Source of the DNA: Listeria monocytogenes ATCC 19117
Lineage (GTDB): Bacteria > Bacillota > Bacilli > Lactobacillales > Listeriaceae
Direction: 5' to 3'
NCBI RefSeq assembly: GCF_000307025.1
Contig: NC_018584.1
Span: 2,108,001 to 2,172,000 of the forward strand
Length of the DNA stretch: 64,000 nt
Under the pieces are notes generated by a model. The model was given only the letters and a program-made list of their open reading frames with translations. It did no database searches and was not told where the DNA came from. The position numbers and the translations under genes are program-made. This document shows positions 17,102-25,398 of this stretch, in pieces (position 1 is the first letter of the stretch; each line of letters starts with the position of its first letter).

Positions 17102-18040
17102 CTATTTGATAATTTTTTCAATCACGCGTAATTTTGCTGAACGCGCTCGGTTATTTTGTTCCAGTTCTTCTTCACTTGGTACGATTGGTTTTCTTGTCGC
17201 AAGTTTGAAATCTGGTTTATATTCATCTGGAATGACAGGAAGACCTGGTGGTAAATCTGGTCCTTTTGTCGCTTCTTGGAATAAGTGTTTTGTAATGCGG
17301 TCTTCTAAAGAATGAAACGTAATTACGCTAATTCTGCCGCCTGGTTTTAATAAAGTTAAGGCTTTTTCAAGCGAATCTTCTACTGCACCGAGTTCGTCGT
17401 TAACGGCAATTCGGATGGCTTGAAAAGTGCGTTTCCCTGGATGTCCGCCTTTTCTTCTTGCTGGAGCCGGGATAGCTGTTTTGATAATATCTACTAGTTC
17501 GCCTGTTGTTTCAATTGGCTTTACTTCACGACGACGTTCGATTTCACGAGCAATTTGTTTCGAAAATTTTTCTTCGCCATATTGGAAAAAGATACGGATT
17601 AAATCTTGATAAGACCATTCGTTAACAACTATTTTTGCTGTCAATTCTTGTTCTTGATCCATTCGCATATCCAGTGCAGCGTCTTGGTGATAACTAAAAC
17701 CACGTTCTCTCTCGTCTAGTTGTGGGGATGAAACGCCTAAATCATACAAAATCCCATCAACCGCTTCGATACCACGCTCATTTAATGCTTCTTTCATATC
17801 GCGAAAATTGGCTTTAATAAAAGTCACTTTATCGCTATAATCTGCTAGTTTAATTTTTGCATTATCAATTGCTGTTTGATCTTGGTCAAATGCAAATAAA
17901 TGCCCTTTTTCATTAAGCTTATTTAGTAAATACTCGGAGTGACCTGCGCCGCCAAGTGTTGCATCGACATAGATTCCGTCTGGTTTTACTTCAAGCATAT
18001 CGACTGTTTCATGTAGTAATACGGTTTCGTGTTTAAACAT
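17102..18040 (-). CDS. rsmH: 16S rRNA (cytosine-1402-N4)-methyltransferase RsmH
   Basis: 312 residues. The SAM loop [14 protein letters not shown] is at about 27-40, with the family signatures [17 protein letters not shown] and [12 protein letters not shown]. It makes N4-methylation of C1402 in 16S rRNA. It is the second gene of the cluster, 12 bases after mraZ. Confidence 0.95.
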   Translation of the reverse strand: MFKHETVLLHETVDMLEVKPDGIYVDATLGGAGHSEYLLNKLNEKGHLFAFDQDQTAIDNAKIKLADYSDKVTFIKANFRDMKEALNERGIEAVDGILYDLGVSSPQLDERERGFSYHQDAALDMRMDQEQELTAKIVVNEWSYQDLIRIFFQYGEEKFSKQIAREIERRREVKPIETTGELVDIIKTAIPAPARRKGGHPGKRTFQAIRIAVNDELGAVEDSLEKALTLLKPGGRISVITFHSLEDRITKHLFQEATKGPDLPPGLPVIPDEYKPDFKLATRKPIVPSEEELEQNNRARSAKLRVIEKIIK

Positions 18041-18052
18041 GCGTTTACCCCC

Positions 18053-18484
18053 TTAAATATCAAAGCCAATCATATTTTCGGCTAAATCAGCAAAAGATTC
18101 TTCTGCCTCGTTAAAGACATCATCCCACTCTGATTTACTCCAAATTTCAATACGACTAGAAACCCCGATAATAACTGTTTCTTTTTCCAAATCCGCATAC
18201 TGTAGTAAGTTGGATGGAATATTAATCCGGCCTTGTTTGTCTAGTTCACATTCAGACGCACCGGAAAAGAAGAAACGTGTAAAGGAACGAGCATCTTTCT
18301 TAGTAAGTGGTAAGGTTTGGAGCTTTTCTTCAAGCTTTTTCCATTCCTCTTGTGGATAAGCAAATAAACACTTATCAAGTCCTCGGGTTATAACAAAATT
18401 ATCCCCCAAAAGCTCACGGAATTTAGCTGGCACAATTAATCTGCCCTTTATATCGATGTTGTGTTGATATTCTCCCATGAACAT
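18053..18484 (-). CDS. mraZ: Transcriptional regulator MraZ
   Basis: 143 residues, two AbrB-like beta domains with the repeated DxxGR pattern ([13 protein letters not shown] near 10-22 and [13 protein letters not shown] near 81-93). MraZ forms ring oligomers and binds phased GTGG-type boxes upstream of its own operon. Such boxes are present at 18494-18542. It is the first gene of the division cluster. Confidence 0.95.
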   Translation of the reverse strand: MFMGEYQHNIDIKGRLIVPAKFRELLGDNFVITRGLDKCLFAYPQEEWKKLEEKLQTLPLTKKDARSFTRFFFSGASECELDKQGRINIPSNLLQYADLEKETVIIGVSSRIEIWSKSEWDDVFNEAEESFADLAENMIGFDI

Positions 18485-18493
18485 TAGACTTCA

Positions 18494-18542
18494 CCCACTT
18501 TCATACATACCACTTTACCACATCTCCCCACTTCGCACCACC
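18494..18542 (-). promoter_or_regulatory. MraZ-box array upstream of mraZ
   Basis: On the minus strand GTGGTG (18537-18542), GTGGGG (18527-18532) and GTGGTA (18517-18522) are spaced exactly 10 bases apart. GTGGTA (18509-18514) and GTGGGT (18494-18499) follow. MraZ proteins are known to bind tandem TGGG-type repeats one helical turn apart. The last boxes overlap the mRNA leader up to the ribosome site. I could not fix the promoter elements with confidence. Confidence 0.65.
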
Positions 18543-18644
18543 AAAAACCTAAAAAAGTGTAAAAAAAATCATCCCAGCCAAAGCATAGAATGATCAATCC
18601 CTTATTTAAAGCCATTTCATCTAATTCAATTCTTAAAAAACAAT

Positions 18645-18684
18645 GTGGGGCTTGGTGGAGGGATTCCCCACTTTGAACCAACAT
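18645..18684 (-). terminator. Terminator-like hairpin after the MFS gene, made of GTGGGG boxes
   Basis: GTGGGG (18645-18650 on plus) pairs with CCCCAC (18666-18671). On the minus strand it is followed after ATTG by six T, so it can end the MFS transcript. The plus strand reads GTGGGG-CTTG-GTGGAG, again with a 10-base repeat, so it also looks like a MraZ-type array about 100 bases upstream of the main one. Confidence 0.45.
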
Positions 18685-19932
18685 TTATTTTACCAACACT
18701 TTTTCCCAACCAGATTTTAGTGCCACTGCTGAGAACACTATACTTAAAACACCCAGCGTAATCGTAAAAGCTCCCATGCCATATTTACCAATAAATGGTG
18801 CAAATACTAAACTTACAGAACCAATCATTTTACCAATTTGGAAAATAATACCATTAAATGCCATGTAGGCCCCACGTCTTTCATCATCTACAATTGCCGC
18901 TAAGATCGTTTGACGTGTTGGTACATAGAGTAATTCACCAATTGAGAGCACCATCGTCGCCAAAAGTAAAACTGTTAGATTATTTGCGAAAGCACAAACT
19001 GCAAATCCAAGCGCAAACAAAGTAAACCCTACATACATAATAGGTTGCTGCGCCCTTTTAGTCACAAATCTCGCAATTGGTACGGTAAAAAGTACAATAA
19101 ATAAAGTATTCACAGCGGTTAACACACTCACTATTTGTACTCCATTGAGAGAAATATTTCCAAGTGGCCCCAAATGTACAAGTAGCGCTTTCACATCTTC
19201 TGCTAAACGAACCGAAATATAGTTGCTCCGTTGAAACTCGATCGACATGATAGCAATTCCACCAATAGTATATAGAAGAAAACGATAATCATGTAATACT
19301 TGTCCATAATTTTTAAGCATTCCCATTAGTCCATATGACCCTTTGTGCGGCATTTCTTTTTGCTGCAACGTCTCGGAAATTAAGCTTATAGTAAGCCATG
19401 CCGTAACAAATGACATGATAAAAAGAACAACTAATAGAGGAAACAGATAATCTACAAAAAACCAACCCCCCACCATAATTCCAATCATGATCGATAAATT
19501 ATTCGCCCAATAACTGACCGAATACATAAATGAACGGTTCTCTGGGGTACTTACATCAATTAACATTGCTTCTCCAGCTGGATTAATCAATCCCTGAGCT
19601 ACCCCAATAATAAGTAACATGACAAAAGTTATCCACGGAGAATGAAACATGGGGGAATTGCATAGTACCATCCCGAGAAAGGCAAACACTTTAAGCAGTT
19701 CTCCGGTGACCATTAATTTTTTACGTCCAATAATATCCGCTAGATGTCCACCGTACATGCCAGCAAGAAATTGTGCTAATACATTAATCATCAAGAGAAA
19801 GCCGGCGACACTACTATTAATTTCCCTTGAAAAATAAATTGCCATAAAAGGAAAAATCATCGAACCAATTACTTTACTCAAAAACTGAATTAATATCCGC
19901 GCACGAATATTTGGGTGCAACTCTCTAAACAT
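18685..19932 (-). CDS. MFS multidrug-type efflux transporter
   Basis: 415 residues from MFRELHPNIRARIL, with about 12 transmembrane segments. The MFS signature between helices 2 and 3 is GGHLADIIGRKKLM. The start is set by GGAGGGGATGTC; an in-frame ATG 28 codons upstream lacks a ribosome site and would add a polar stretch. Family members export drugs or small metabolites; the substrate is unknown. It diverges from the SgrR-like regulator gene, which is the natural candidate to control it. Confidence 0.75.
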   Translation of the reverse strand: MFRELHPNIRARILIQFLSKVIGSMIFPFMAIYFSREINSSVAGFLLMINVLAQFLAGMYGGHLADIIGRKKLMVTGELLKVFAFLGMVLCNSPMFHSPWITFVMLLIIGVAQGLINPAGEAMLIDVSTPENRSFMYSVSYWANNLSIMIGIMVGGWFFVDYLFPLLVVLFIMSFVTAWLTISLISETLQQKEMPHKGSYGLMGMLKNYGQVLHDYRFLLYTIGGIAIMSIEFQRSNYISVRLAEDVKALLVHLGPLGNISLNGVQIVSVLTAVNTLFIVLFTVPIARFVTKRAQQPIMYVGFTLFALGFAVCAFANNLTVLLLATMVLSIGELLYVPTRQTILAAIVDDERRGAYMAFNGIIFQIGKMIGSVSLVFAPFIGKYGMGAFTITLGVLSIVFSAVALKSGWEKVLVK

Positions 19933-19971
19933 GACATCCCCTCCATTTGCAATTTTTCTGACTTCTCTGCT

Positions 19972-20021
19972 AGTATAAAAGGGATACATAAATTTAAAAA
20001 GGGTATTCATTTTCATATATT
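19972..20021. promoter_or_regulatory. Divergent promoters between the MFS and SgrR-like genes
   Basis: Minus strand: TATACT (complement of 19972-19977) with TTTTTA 17 bases upstream. Plus strand: TTTAAA (19993-19998), 17 bases, TATATT (20016-20021). The two promoters overlap, so one bound regulator could act on both genes. Confidence 0.4.
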
Positions 20022-20048
20022 GTCCCCTTTTAGGACGGAGCTGTTGTT

Positions 20049-21863
20049 ATGGATAAAGATTATTTCACTATGCGCGCGCATTTATACAATATAACTACCG
20101 ATTTAGAAGTGTCTTTCAAATTAAATGATGTGGCAAATATTTGGTTTTGTACGACTAAAAATGCCAAGCGTAAACTGCAACAATATCAGGCGAAAAAAAT
20201 GCTTACTTATCTTCCTGGGCTAGGCCGAGGAAATGTTTCAAGGATTATTTTTCCTAAACAGTTAGAACTAGAGGTTCTTGACGTTTTGGAACAAAGTTTG
20301 GCTGAAGATGCATTTAGCGATATTTTATTTTTGCTACAATTGCCTATCCCTAAAAGCTGGTTTACAAGTATCTCTACGGAAATTCAACAAATATTCGGTT
20401 TGCAAGTAACAGAAAATCAACAAGAAGTTCTGCGCTCCATCGTTCGTCGCAAGCTCACTACCTTAGACCCACTTCAAACTTCTGTATCTATGGAAGCATT
20501 TCTCATCACCCAAATTAGTGACTCTCTCGTCAAATATGATGAAGAGAAAAAGAAAATTATACCTCATATAGCACACCACTGGAAAGTATCTGATGATTTT
20601 ACGGAATGGACATTTTATTTACGAAAAAGTGTTTTATTTCATCACGGACGCATGCTGGATAGCGAGGATGTAAAGCACACCTTGATGCGTTCTATGCAAA
20701 CAGAATCGGTTTCTTTCTGGCAATTACAGGATATTCAATCCATCCACTGCCCTAATAAATTCACGATCTCCATTCAGCTAAAAAAAACGGACCCTTTTTT
20801 CATTCGTTATTTATGCACAGCGAATATGGCTATTTTACCGCGAGATATTATTTTTGATGAATATACATGGATTTCTACTGGTCCCTTTCGAGTTGCAGAG
20901 CGGAATGACGAGCGCTTGGTCTTAGAAGCCTTTGATGGATATTTTCTCGAGAGACCGATTCTTGATCGAGTAGAATTTTGGACCGCCCAAACTGGAAACA
21001 ATTTAAAAACCATTCCAATGCAATTCACTTCCGTTGATTACGAGGAAAATCCCGCCTATGTAGAACGTCGTAAACCTGGTGTTGGCGTTAATTTTATTTG
21101 TTTCAATACGCACCGAAATGGCGCCCCACAACATCCGGCATTTCGAGAGGCAATCTACCATCTCATTGATTGTCAAAAAGCAAGTGAACAACATTTCGAA
21201 AACTATGGGACAGTCGCATCTAACTATTATCCTGAAAAATCCCTTCCACCTAAAAAACATCCTGAGAAAATCGCTACTTTATTAAAAAAAGCAAACTACC
21301 AAGGCGAAAAAGTTATTTTTGGAACTACCCAACATCCTACCGCTGTAAAAGAGTCAAAATGGATTCAAGAGCAAGCTGTCGAATTCGGAATTAACTTAGA
21401 AAGAAAAATCATTACGCATCAGGAAGCTTCCTATTCCAACGTTCCAGCAAAAGAAACCGACTTCATGATGATGGGAGAAATCCCAGCCTCAGATGACGAA
21501 ATGGCTTATTTAGATTTTTTAAATAACCCCTATCTGTTGCCACAACAACTTTTCAATCAAGCAATTATCAAAGAACTTACGGAAAAGCTCGATGCATTTA
21601 AAACAGAAAAAGACGCCTCCAAAAGAGACGCCTTACAAACGAGCATTGATAGCTGGTTAACAGAAAATCATTATTTAATTTACTTGCATCATCCGGAAAA
21701 AAGTCAATCGCTTCATTCAATGATAAAAGGAATTGCAGAAAATCCTTATGGTTATTTTGATTTAAGCAAAGTGTGGATTGAAATAAGCCCACTTAAAACA
21801 TTAAAACCAGACTATAGACAATCCCATAGAGGTAAAGCGCCACATACAATAACGCAAAAATGA
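20049..21863 (+). CDS. SgrR-like regulator: HTH fused to a solute-binding domain
   Basis: 604 residues. The N-terminal 110 residues form a SgrR-type winged helix (FKLNDVANIWFCTTKNAKRK). The rest is an SBP_bac_5 domain, with the family's conserved segment AHHWKVSDDFTEWTFYLRK near 175. There is no signal peptide, so the binding domain acts in the cytoplasm as a sensor, as known for SgrR and relatives. The ligand is unknown. The gene diverges from an MFS exporter. Its last 71 bases overlap the convergent DUF3397 gene. Confidence 0.75.
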   Translation: MDKDYFTMRAHLYNITTDLEVSFKLNDVANIWFCTTKNAKRKLQQYQAKKMLTYLPGLGRGNVSRIIFPKQLELEVLDVLEQSLAEDAFSDILFLLQLPIPKSWFTSISTEIQQIFGLQVTENQQEVLRSIVRRKLTTLDPLQTSVSMEAFLITQISDSLVKYDEEKKKIIPHIAHHWKVSDDFTEWTFYLRKSVLFHHGRMLDSEDVKHTLMRSMQTESVSFWQLQDIQSIHCPNKFTISIQLKKTDPFFIRYLCTANMAILPRDIIFDEYTWISTGPFRVAERNDERLVLEAFDGYFLERPILDRVEFWTAQTGNNLKTIPMQFTSVDYEENPAYVERRKPGVGVNFICFNTHRNGAPQHPAFREAIYHLIDCQKASEQHFENYGTVASNYYPEKSLPPKKHPEKIATLLKKANYQGEKVIFGTTQHPTAVKESKWIQEQAVEFGINLERKIITHQEASYSNVPAKETDFMMMGEIPASDDEMAYLDFLNNPYLLPQQLFNQAIIKELTEKLDAFKTEKDASKRDALQTSIDSWLTENHYLIYLHHPEKSQSLHSMIKGIAENPYGYFDLSKVWIEISPLKTLKPDYRQSHRGKAPHTITQK

Positions 21864-22179
21864 AGAAGCATAGGCGCCAGTAACCACGTAGGATTTTGCG
21901 GAACTGAATCTCGCCTTCTTTCTTTGCAGCCGTGACAACAATTACAATACCTAAAATAAATAAAAACAATAAAATATATAATAAGAACGAGCGATTAAAT
22001 AGCACAATCATGAAAAAATGAACAGCTATAATCAAGAAAATAGTGGATAAGTCAGCGGCCAACATAATTCTCCGCTGACTTTTCTTTAGTTTGAAACTGG
22101 AAAAAAACATCGTCAAAATAAACACCACAACTGGTAAAATAATAATTATTGCTGTTGAATTAGTTAACCAATCAAACAT
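21793..22179 (-). CDS. DUF3397 membrane protein
   Basis: 128 residues with four hydrophobic segments. The sequence matches the DUF3397 family seen next to the ketopantoate reductase gene in Bacillales. No function is known. The start lies inside the end of the reductase gene (8-base overlap), showing coupling. Its 3' end overlaps the convergent SgrR-like gene by 71 bases, an unusual tail-to-tail overlap. Confidence 0.65.
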   Translation of the reverse strand: MFDWLTNSTAIIIILPVVVFILTMFFSSFKLKKSQRRIMLAADLSTIFLIIAVHFFMIVLFNRSFLLYILLFLFILGIVIVVTAAKKEGEIQFRKILRGYWRLCFFIFALLYVALYLYGIVYSLVLMF

Positions 22180-23065
22180 CGCTTTCTCCTTCCAACCCTT
22201 TAATTAGATGATATAACGCATGAAGCGTAGGAAGTGACTCCCCTTTTTCTAAAATTGGCAGCACGATTCCATCAATTTCTGTCATTCGATTATCCATTCG
22301 GTCAAGAGCCATCGAAGAAAAATTAGTAGCTGTCACTTGGCAGATTACTTCCACTTTTTCTAAAGCATTTTCTACTGGCAAAACCGTTTGTATTTCTTTT
22401 ACAATCGTCTTTAATAACTCGTGCCATTCTTTATTTTCAAGGAGCTTTCCATTTTGGACTTGAAGAACAGCTGTGAGCGGATTAATTACTGCATTAATAA
22501 ATAATTTTTCACTTATAATTTCTAAGTAACTAGCATGTTTTTCAACTGGAAAATCTGGATTTGAGTCTAATGTTTTTGTTACCGCCTCACTTAGTTCGCC
22601 TTGATAAATACTATACTTTGTTCGGCCATGACCACGCCAAATGACTGTTGTATCATCTTCCCGCCCCGCCCCGTGTTCGCTAATACCTAGCAAAATAGTT
22701 CGTTTATTACCGAGTAGCGGCATGCTATCTAAATGCGCCGCTCCATTTTGGATGAATAGTAACGGCACTCGTTCAGGTATCGACTGTAGCAGTGGCAAAA
22801 TGCTTTTTAGTGAGTATTGTTTAACTGCGATAATTAATAATTGTTGTTCTGATAACTTTTTAGTATCTGTTATTACTGTGGCTTGTATATGTATATTTTT
22901 TAATTCGGAATTATCTTTTAAAGAAAGACCTTTTTGATTTAATAAATCGCTTTGTTCTTTTCTCCGCGTAAAAAGAGTGAGCTCGGATGTATTGGCAAAA
23001 TTTGCTGCGTATAAAAGCCCCATCGCTCCTGCTCCAATAATTCCTACTTTTAGTTGGTTCGCCAT
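22172..23065 (-). CDS. panE: 2-dehydropantoate 2-reductase
   Basis: 297 residues. The NADPH-binding loop GIIGAGAMGLLYAANF is at 9-24. The ApbA_C domain holds the conserved INPLTAVLQVQNGKLL (near 195), with the Asn and Lys positions of ketopantoate reductases. It reduces ketopantoate to pantoate in the coenzyme A pathway. Some paralogues act on other 2-keto acids, so panE is likely but not certain. Confidence 0.8.
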   Translation of the reverse strand: MANQLKVGIIGAGAMGLLYAANFANTSELTLFTRRKEQSDLLNQKGLSLKDNSELKNIHIQATVITDTKKLSEQQLLIIAVKQYSLKSILPLLQSIPERVPLLFIQNGAAHLDSMPLLGNKRTILLGISEHGAGREDDTTVIWRGHGRTKYSIYQGELSEAVTKTLDSNPDFPVEKHASYLEIISEKLFINAVINPLTAVLQVQNGKLLENKEWHELLKTIVKEIQTVLPVENALEKVEVICQVTATNFSSMALDRMDNRMTEIDGIVLPILEKGESLPTLHALYHLIKGLEGESDV

Positions 23066-23143
23066 TTAGTTCAGCTCCATATTGATTAATGCTTTTATTT
23101 TATCAGAAGTAGCATTCTTTTGCACTTTTGTGCGCAAACAAAA

Positions 23144-23174
23144 ACCTCGAAAGACCCATGGCGTCTTTCGAGGT
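23144..23174 (-). terminator. Terminator after rpmF
   Basis: A perfect 12-bp stem (ACCTCGAAAGAC with GTCTTTCGAGGT) followed on the minus strand by TTTTGTTTG. A second 9-bp hairpin (AACAAGTGA/TCACTTGTT, 23183-23204) lies between it and the rpmF stop. Confidence 0.75.
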
Positions 23175-23214
23175 TCGTCTTCAACAAGTGAAACGTCACT
23201 TGTTTTTAGCAATA

Positions 23215-23388
23215 TTAGCTGTTTGCTACATCTTTGCCATCATATTGTCCACATTCTGGGCATACGTGATGGGAAAGTCTGTATTCGCCGCAATTCGAGC
23301 ATTCGTTCATGCCCGGAAGTTGAAGTTTAACGTGTGTACGACGCTTACGCTTTTTGGCTTTTGAAGTTCTTCTAAAAGGTACTGCCAT
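23215..23388 (-). CDS. rpmF: 50S ribosomal protein L32
   Basis: 57 residues, starting [19 protein letters not shown]. It carries the four cysteines of the zinc-binding form (CSNC near 30 and CPEC near 43). The ATG has AAGGAGGTGT upstream. It follows the yceD gene, the usual partner, by 90 bases, and ends in a strong terminator. Confidence 0.95.
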   Translation of the reverse strand: MAVPFRRTSKAKKRKRRTHVKLQLPGMNECSNCGEYRLSHHVCPECGQYDGKDVANS

Positions 23389-23478
23389 TTCCTTACACCT
23401 CCTTGACGATAACTAAGTACTTGTATCGTTAATCTAAGAAAAATAAATTCCTTAATATATTCCAGCTTCACGGGGAGT

Positions 23479-24015
23479 TTAGTCTTCTTTTTTCTCATCG
23501 AAAAAATTGGCTAATCCCGCAAGACGAGGATCCACTTTTGGTTCTTTTGCTATTTGTTCTAGTAGGTTACCTTCTTCTGTTTTCATTTCCCATTCATTGC
23601 CTCGTGGAAGGTTACTCATTTCGAGTGCGTCTTCACTGAAAACTTGCATCGGAATTTCGACTAGTAAAAGTTCTTCTACTACAGGGGTTAAATCGACCAT
23701 ATCCTGTTCCATCACATGCCAAGATTCATCTAGAACTTGTTCTTTGGATTTCACAAAGGTTTCCGTCGCATGCACTTCATAAGGATAAATAACATCCTCA
23801 AGTGTACGAGCACATGGAAGTGTCCACTCGCCTTTCATAGTCAGGTTAGCGGTAACTTCTTCTGGGTGTACAATTAGTTCCCCAGTTACTTGTACGGGGC
23901 TTGCATCACGAACGTCTATATTGTTCTCTTGAAAGAACTTTTTTAGGTCAGCTTTTTCATTAATCGTGAAGTTGCTGTCACGATATTTTTTTAATTGACT
24001 GATAGACCATTTCAT
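23479..24015 (-). CDS. DUF177/YceD-family protein (YlbN)
   Basis: 178 residues. The YceD signature is present (MKGEWTLPCARTLEDVIYPY near 80). Members are linked to ribosome assembly and 23S rRNA in plants and are always found beside rpmF. The gene diverges from tmcAL with 130 bases between them. Confidence 0.85.
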   Translation of the reverse strand: MKWSISQLKKYRDSNFTINEKADLKKFFQENNIDVRDASPVQVTGELIVHPEEVTANLTMKGEWTLPCARTLEDVIYPYEVHATETFVKSKEQVLDESWHVMEQDMVDLTPVVEELLLVEIPMQVFSEDALEMSNLPRGNEWEMKTEEGNLLEQIAKEPKVDPRLAGLANFFDEKKED

Positions 24016-24144
24016 CCTACATCACTCCAAGCGCAACACAAAATATTATAGCTTTTTTAAAGGCTTTTGTCAATGCTTTTTCGGGGAGTAAAACCGCTGC
24101 CTTCATTTTATGCTAAAATAGATTATCTAAAGGAGGGAACCGAA

Positions 24145-25317
24145 ATGAAAGCAACTGGAATTGTGGTGGAATATAACCCTTTTCATAATGGGCATAAACT
24201 ACATTTAAATAAAGCGCGCGAGTTAACTCAAGCAGATGTGGTGATTGCGGTAATGAGTGGCTCGTTTGTACAACGAGGCGAGCCAGCGATTTTGCCAAAA
24301 TGGGAACGTACTAGGATGGCTCTCGCTGCTGGCGTTGACATGGTGGTTGAACTCCCTGTCTCATTCGCGACACAACATGCGACGATTTTCGCAGAAGAAG
24401 CAGTTCGTATTTTAGATGCCATTCATGTGGATACGCTGTTTTTTGGCAGTGAACATGGAGTTGCGGAAGATTTTACATTAGCTGCGAAAAAAGTAGTCGA
24501 AAACGAAGCCCGTTTTGATGAAGCGATTCAGCTGGCGTTAGTTGATAAGAAAACTTCTTATGCTAGAGCTTATACAGAAGCTTTTAAAAAGTTGTTCGGC
24601 CAGAACTTGCTGGATATCACGAAACCTAATAACATTCTCGGTTTCCACTACGCCCTTGCTGCCCAGAAACAAAACCCGTCCATTTCTCTTCAAACCATTC
24701 CTCGTGAACATGCAGGATACCATGACGAGGAAGCAAACCATGACCAAATCGCAAGCGCGACCGCGATTCGAAAATTAATACTTGCTGGGAAGTTAGAAGA
24801 AGCTAGCCACTATCTCCCTGCTTCTTCTATAGCTATTTTACGCAATTATGAGGGGCCATTTTTATCGTGGACAGATTATTGGTCATTCCTGCAATATCGG
24901 TTAATTCAAGCAGGCTCAGAAGAACTGGAAGGAATTCGCGGTGTTAGTGAAGGAATTCAAAACCGGATGCAGCAAGCAGCGACTAAAGCGCAAAACTTCT
25001 CTGATTTTATAGAATTAACCAAAACAAAGCGATACAGTAATGCGCGATTACAACGAACGGCTTTACAAATTTTATTAAATGCGAGGAGTCAAACTAGCTC
25101 CCCTTACATCCGAATACTCGGCATGAATAAAACGGGGCAACAATATCTATCGCTTCATAAGAAAAATATTTCTCTCCCTATTATCACGACGGTTTCCAAA
25201 GCACCAGCTGGGCTTTTAGAAGAAGAATTACGTGCGACAAACATTTATACGCTGGCAAAAGGACTGGAAAATTATCAGGCTGGCGACTTTCATATTCCAC
25301 CAATTTTAACCTTGTAA
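24145..25317 (+). CDS. tmcAL: tRNA(Met) cytidine acetate ligase TmcAL
   Basis: 390 residues from [17 protein letters not shown]. The HNGH nucleotidyltransferase motif is at 14-17. The family block [20 protein letters not shown] follows near 40-60. Known members (B. subtilis YlbM) make N4-acetylcytidine at the wobble base of elongator tRNA-Met from acetate and ATP. AAAGGAGGG sets the start; an in-frame ATG 26 codons upstream is rejected. An extended -10 (TGCTAAAAT) lies just before it. Confidence 0.9.
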   Translation: MKATGIVVEYNPFHNGHKLHLNKARELTQADVVIAVMSGSFVQRGEPAILPKWERTRMALAAGVDMVVELPVSFATQHATIFAEEAVRILDAIHVDTLFFGSEHGVAEDFTLAAKKVVENEARFDEAIQLALVDKKTSYARAYTEAFKKLFGQNLLDITKPNNILGFHYALAAQKQNPSISLQTIPREHAGYHDEEANHDQIASATAIRKLILAGKLEEASHYLPASSIAILRNYEGPFLSWTDYWSFLQYRLIQAGSEELEGIRGVSEGIQNRMQQAATKAQNFSDFIELTKTKRYSNARLQRTALQILLNARSQTSSPYIRILGMNKTGQQYLSLHKKNISLPIITTVSKAPAGLLEEELRATNIYTLAKGLENYQAGDFHIPPILTL

Positions 25318-25365
25318 TCTTTACAAGGTTTTTGGTTGACTTTTATGGGGCTATTTTGCTAAGAT
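25308..25365 (+). promoter_or_regulatory. tmcAL terminator followed by the uvrA-like promoter
   Basis: The hairpin AACCTTGTAA/TTACAAGGTT (25308-25330) with TTTTTGG ends tmcAL and overlaps its stop codon. Directly after it TTGACT (25336-25341), 18 bases, TAAGAT (25360-25365) forms a promoter for the next gene. Confidence 0.6.
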
Positions 25366-25398
25366 GTTTGTCCGACTCAAAAAACAGGAGGTATGTGT

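Noticed and set aside
18484-18684. 66-residue open frame upstream of mraZ on the minus strand
   Set aside because: It covers the MraZ boxes and the MFS terminator, has no ribosome site, and its composition is unlike a protein family.
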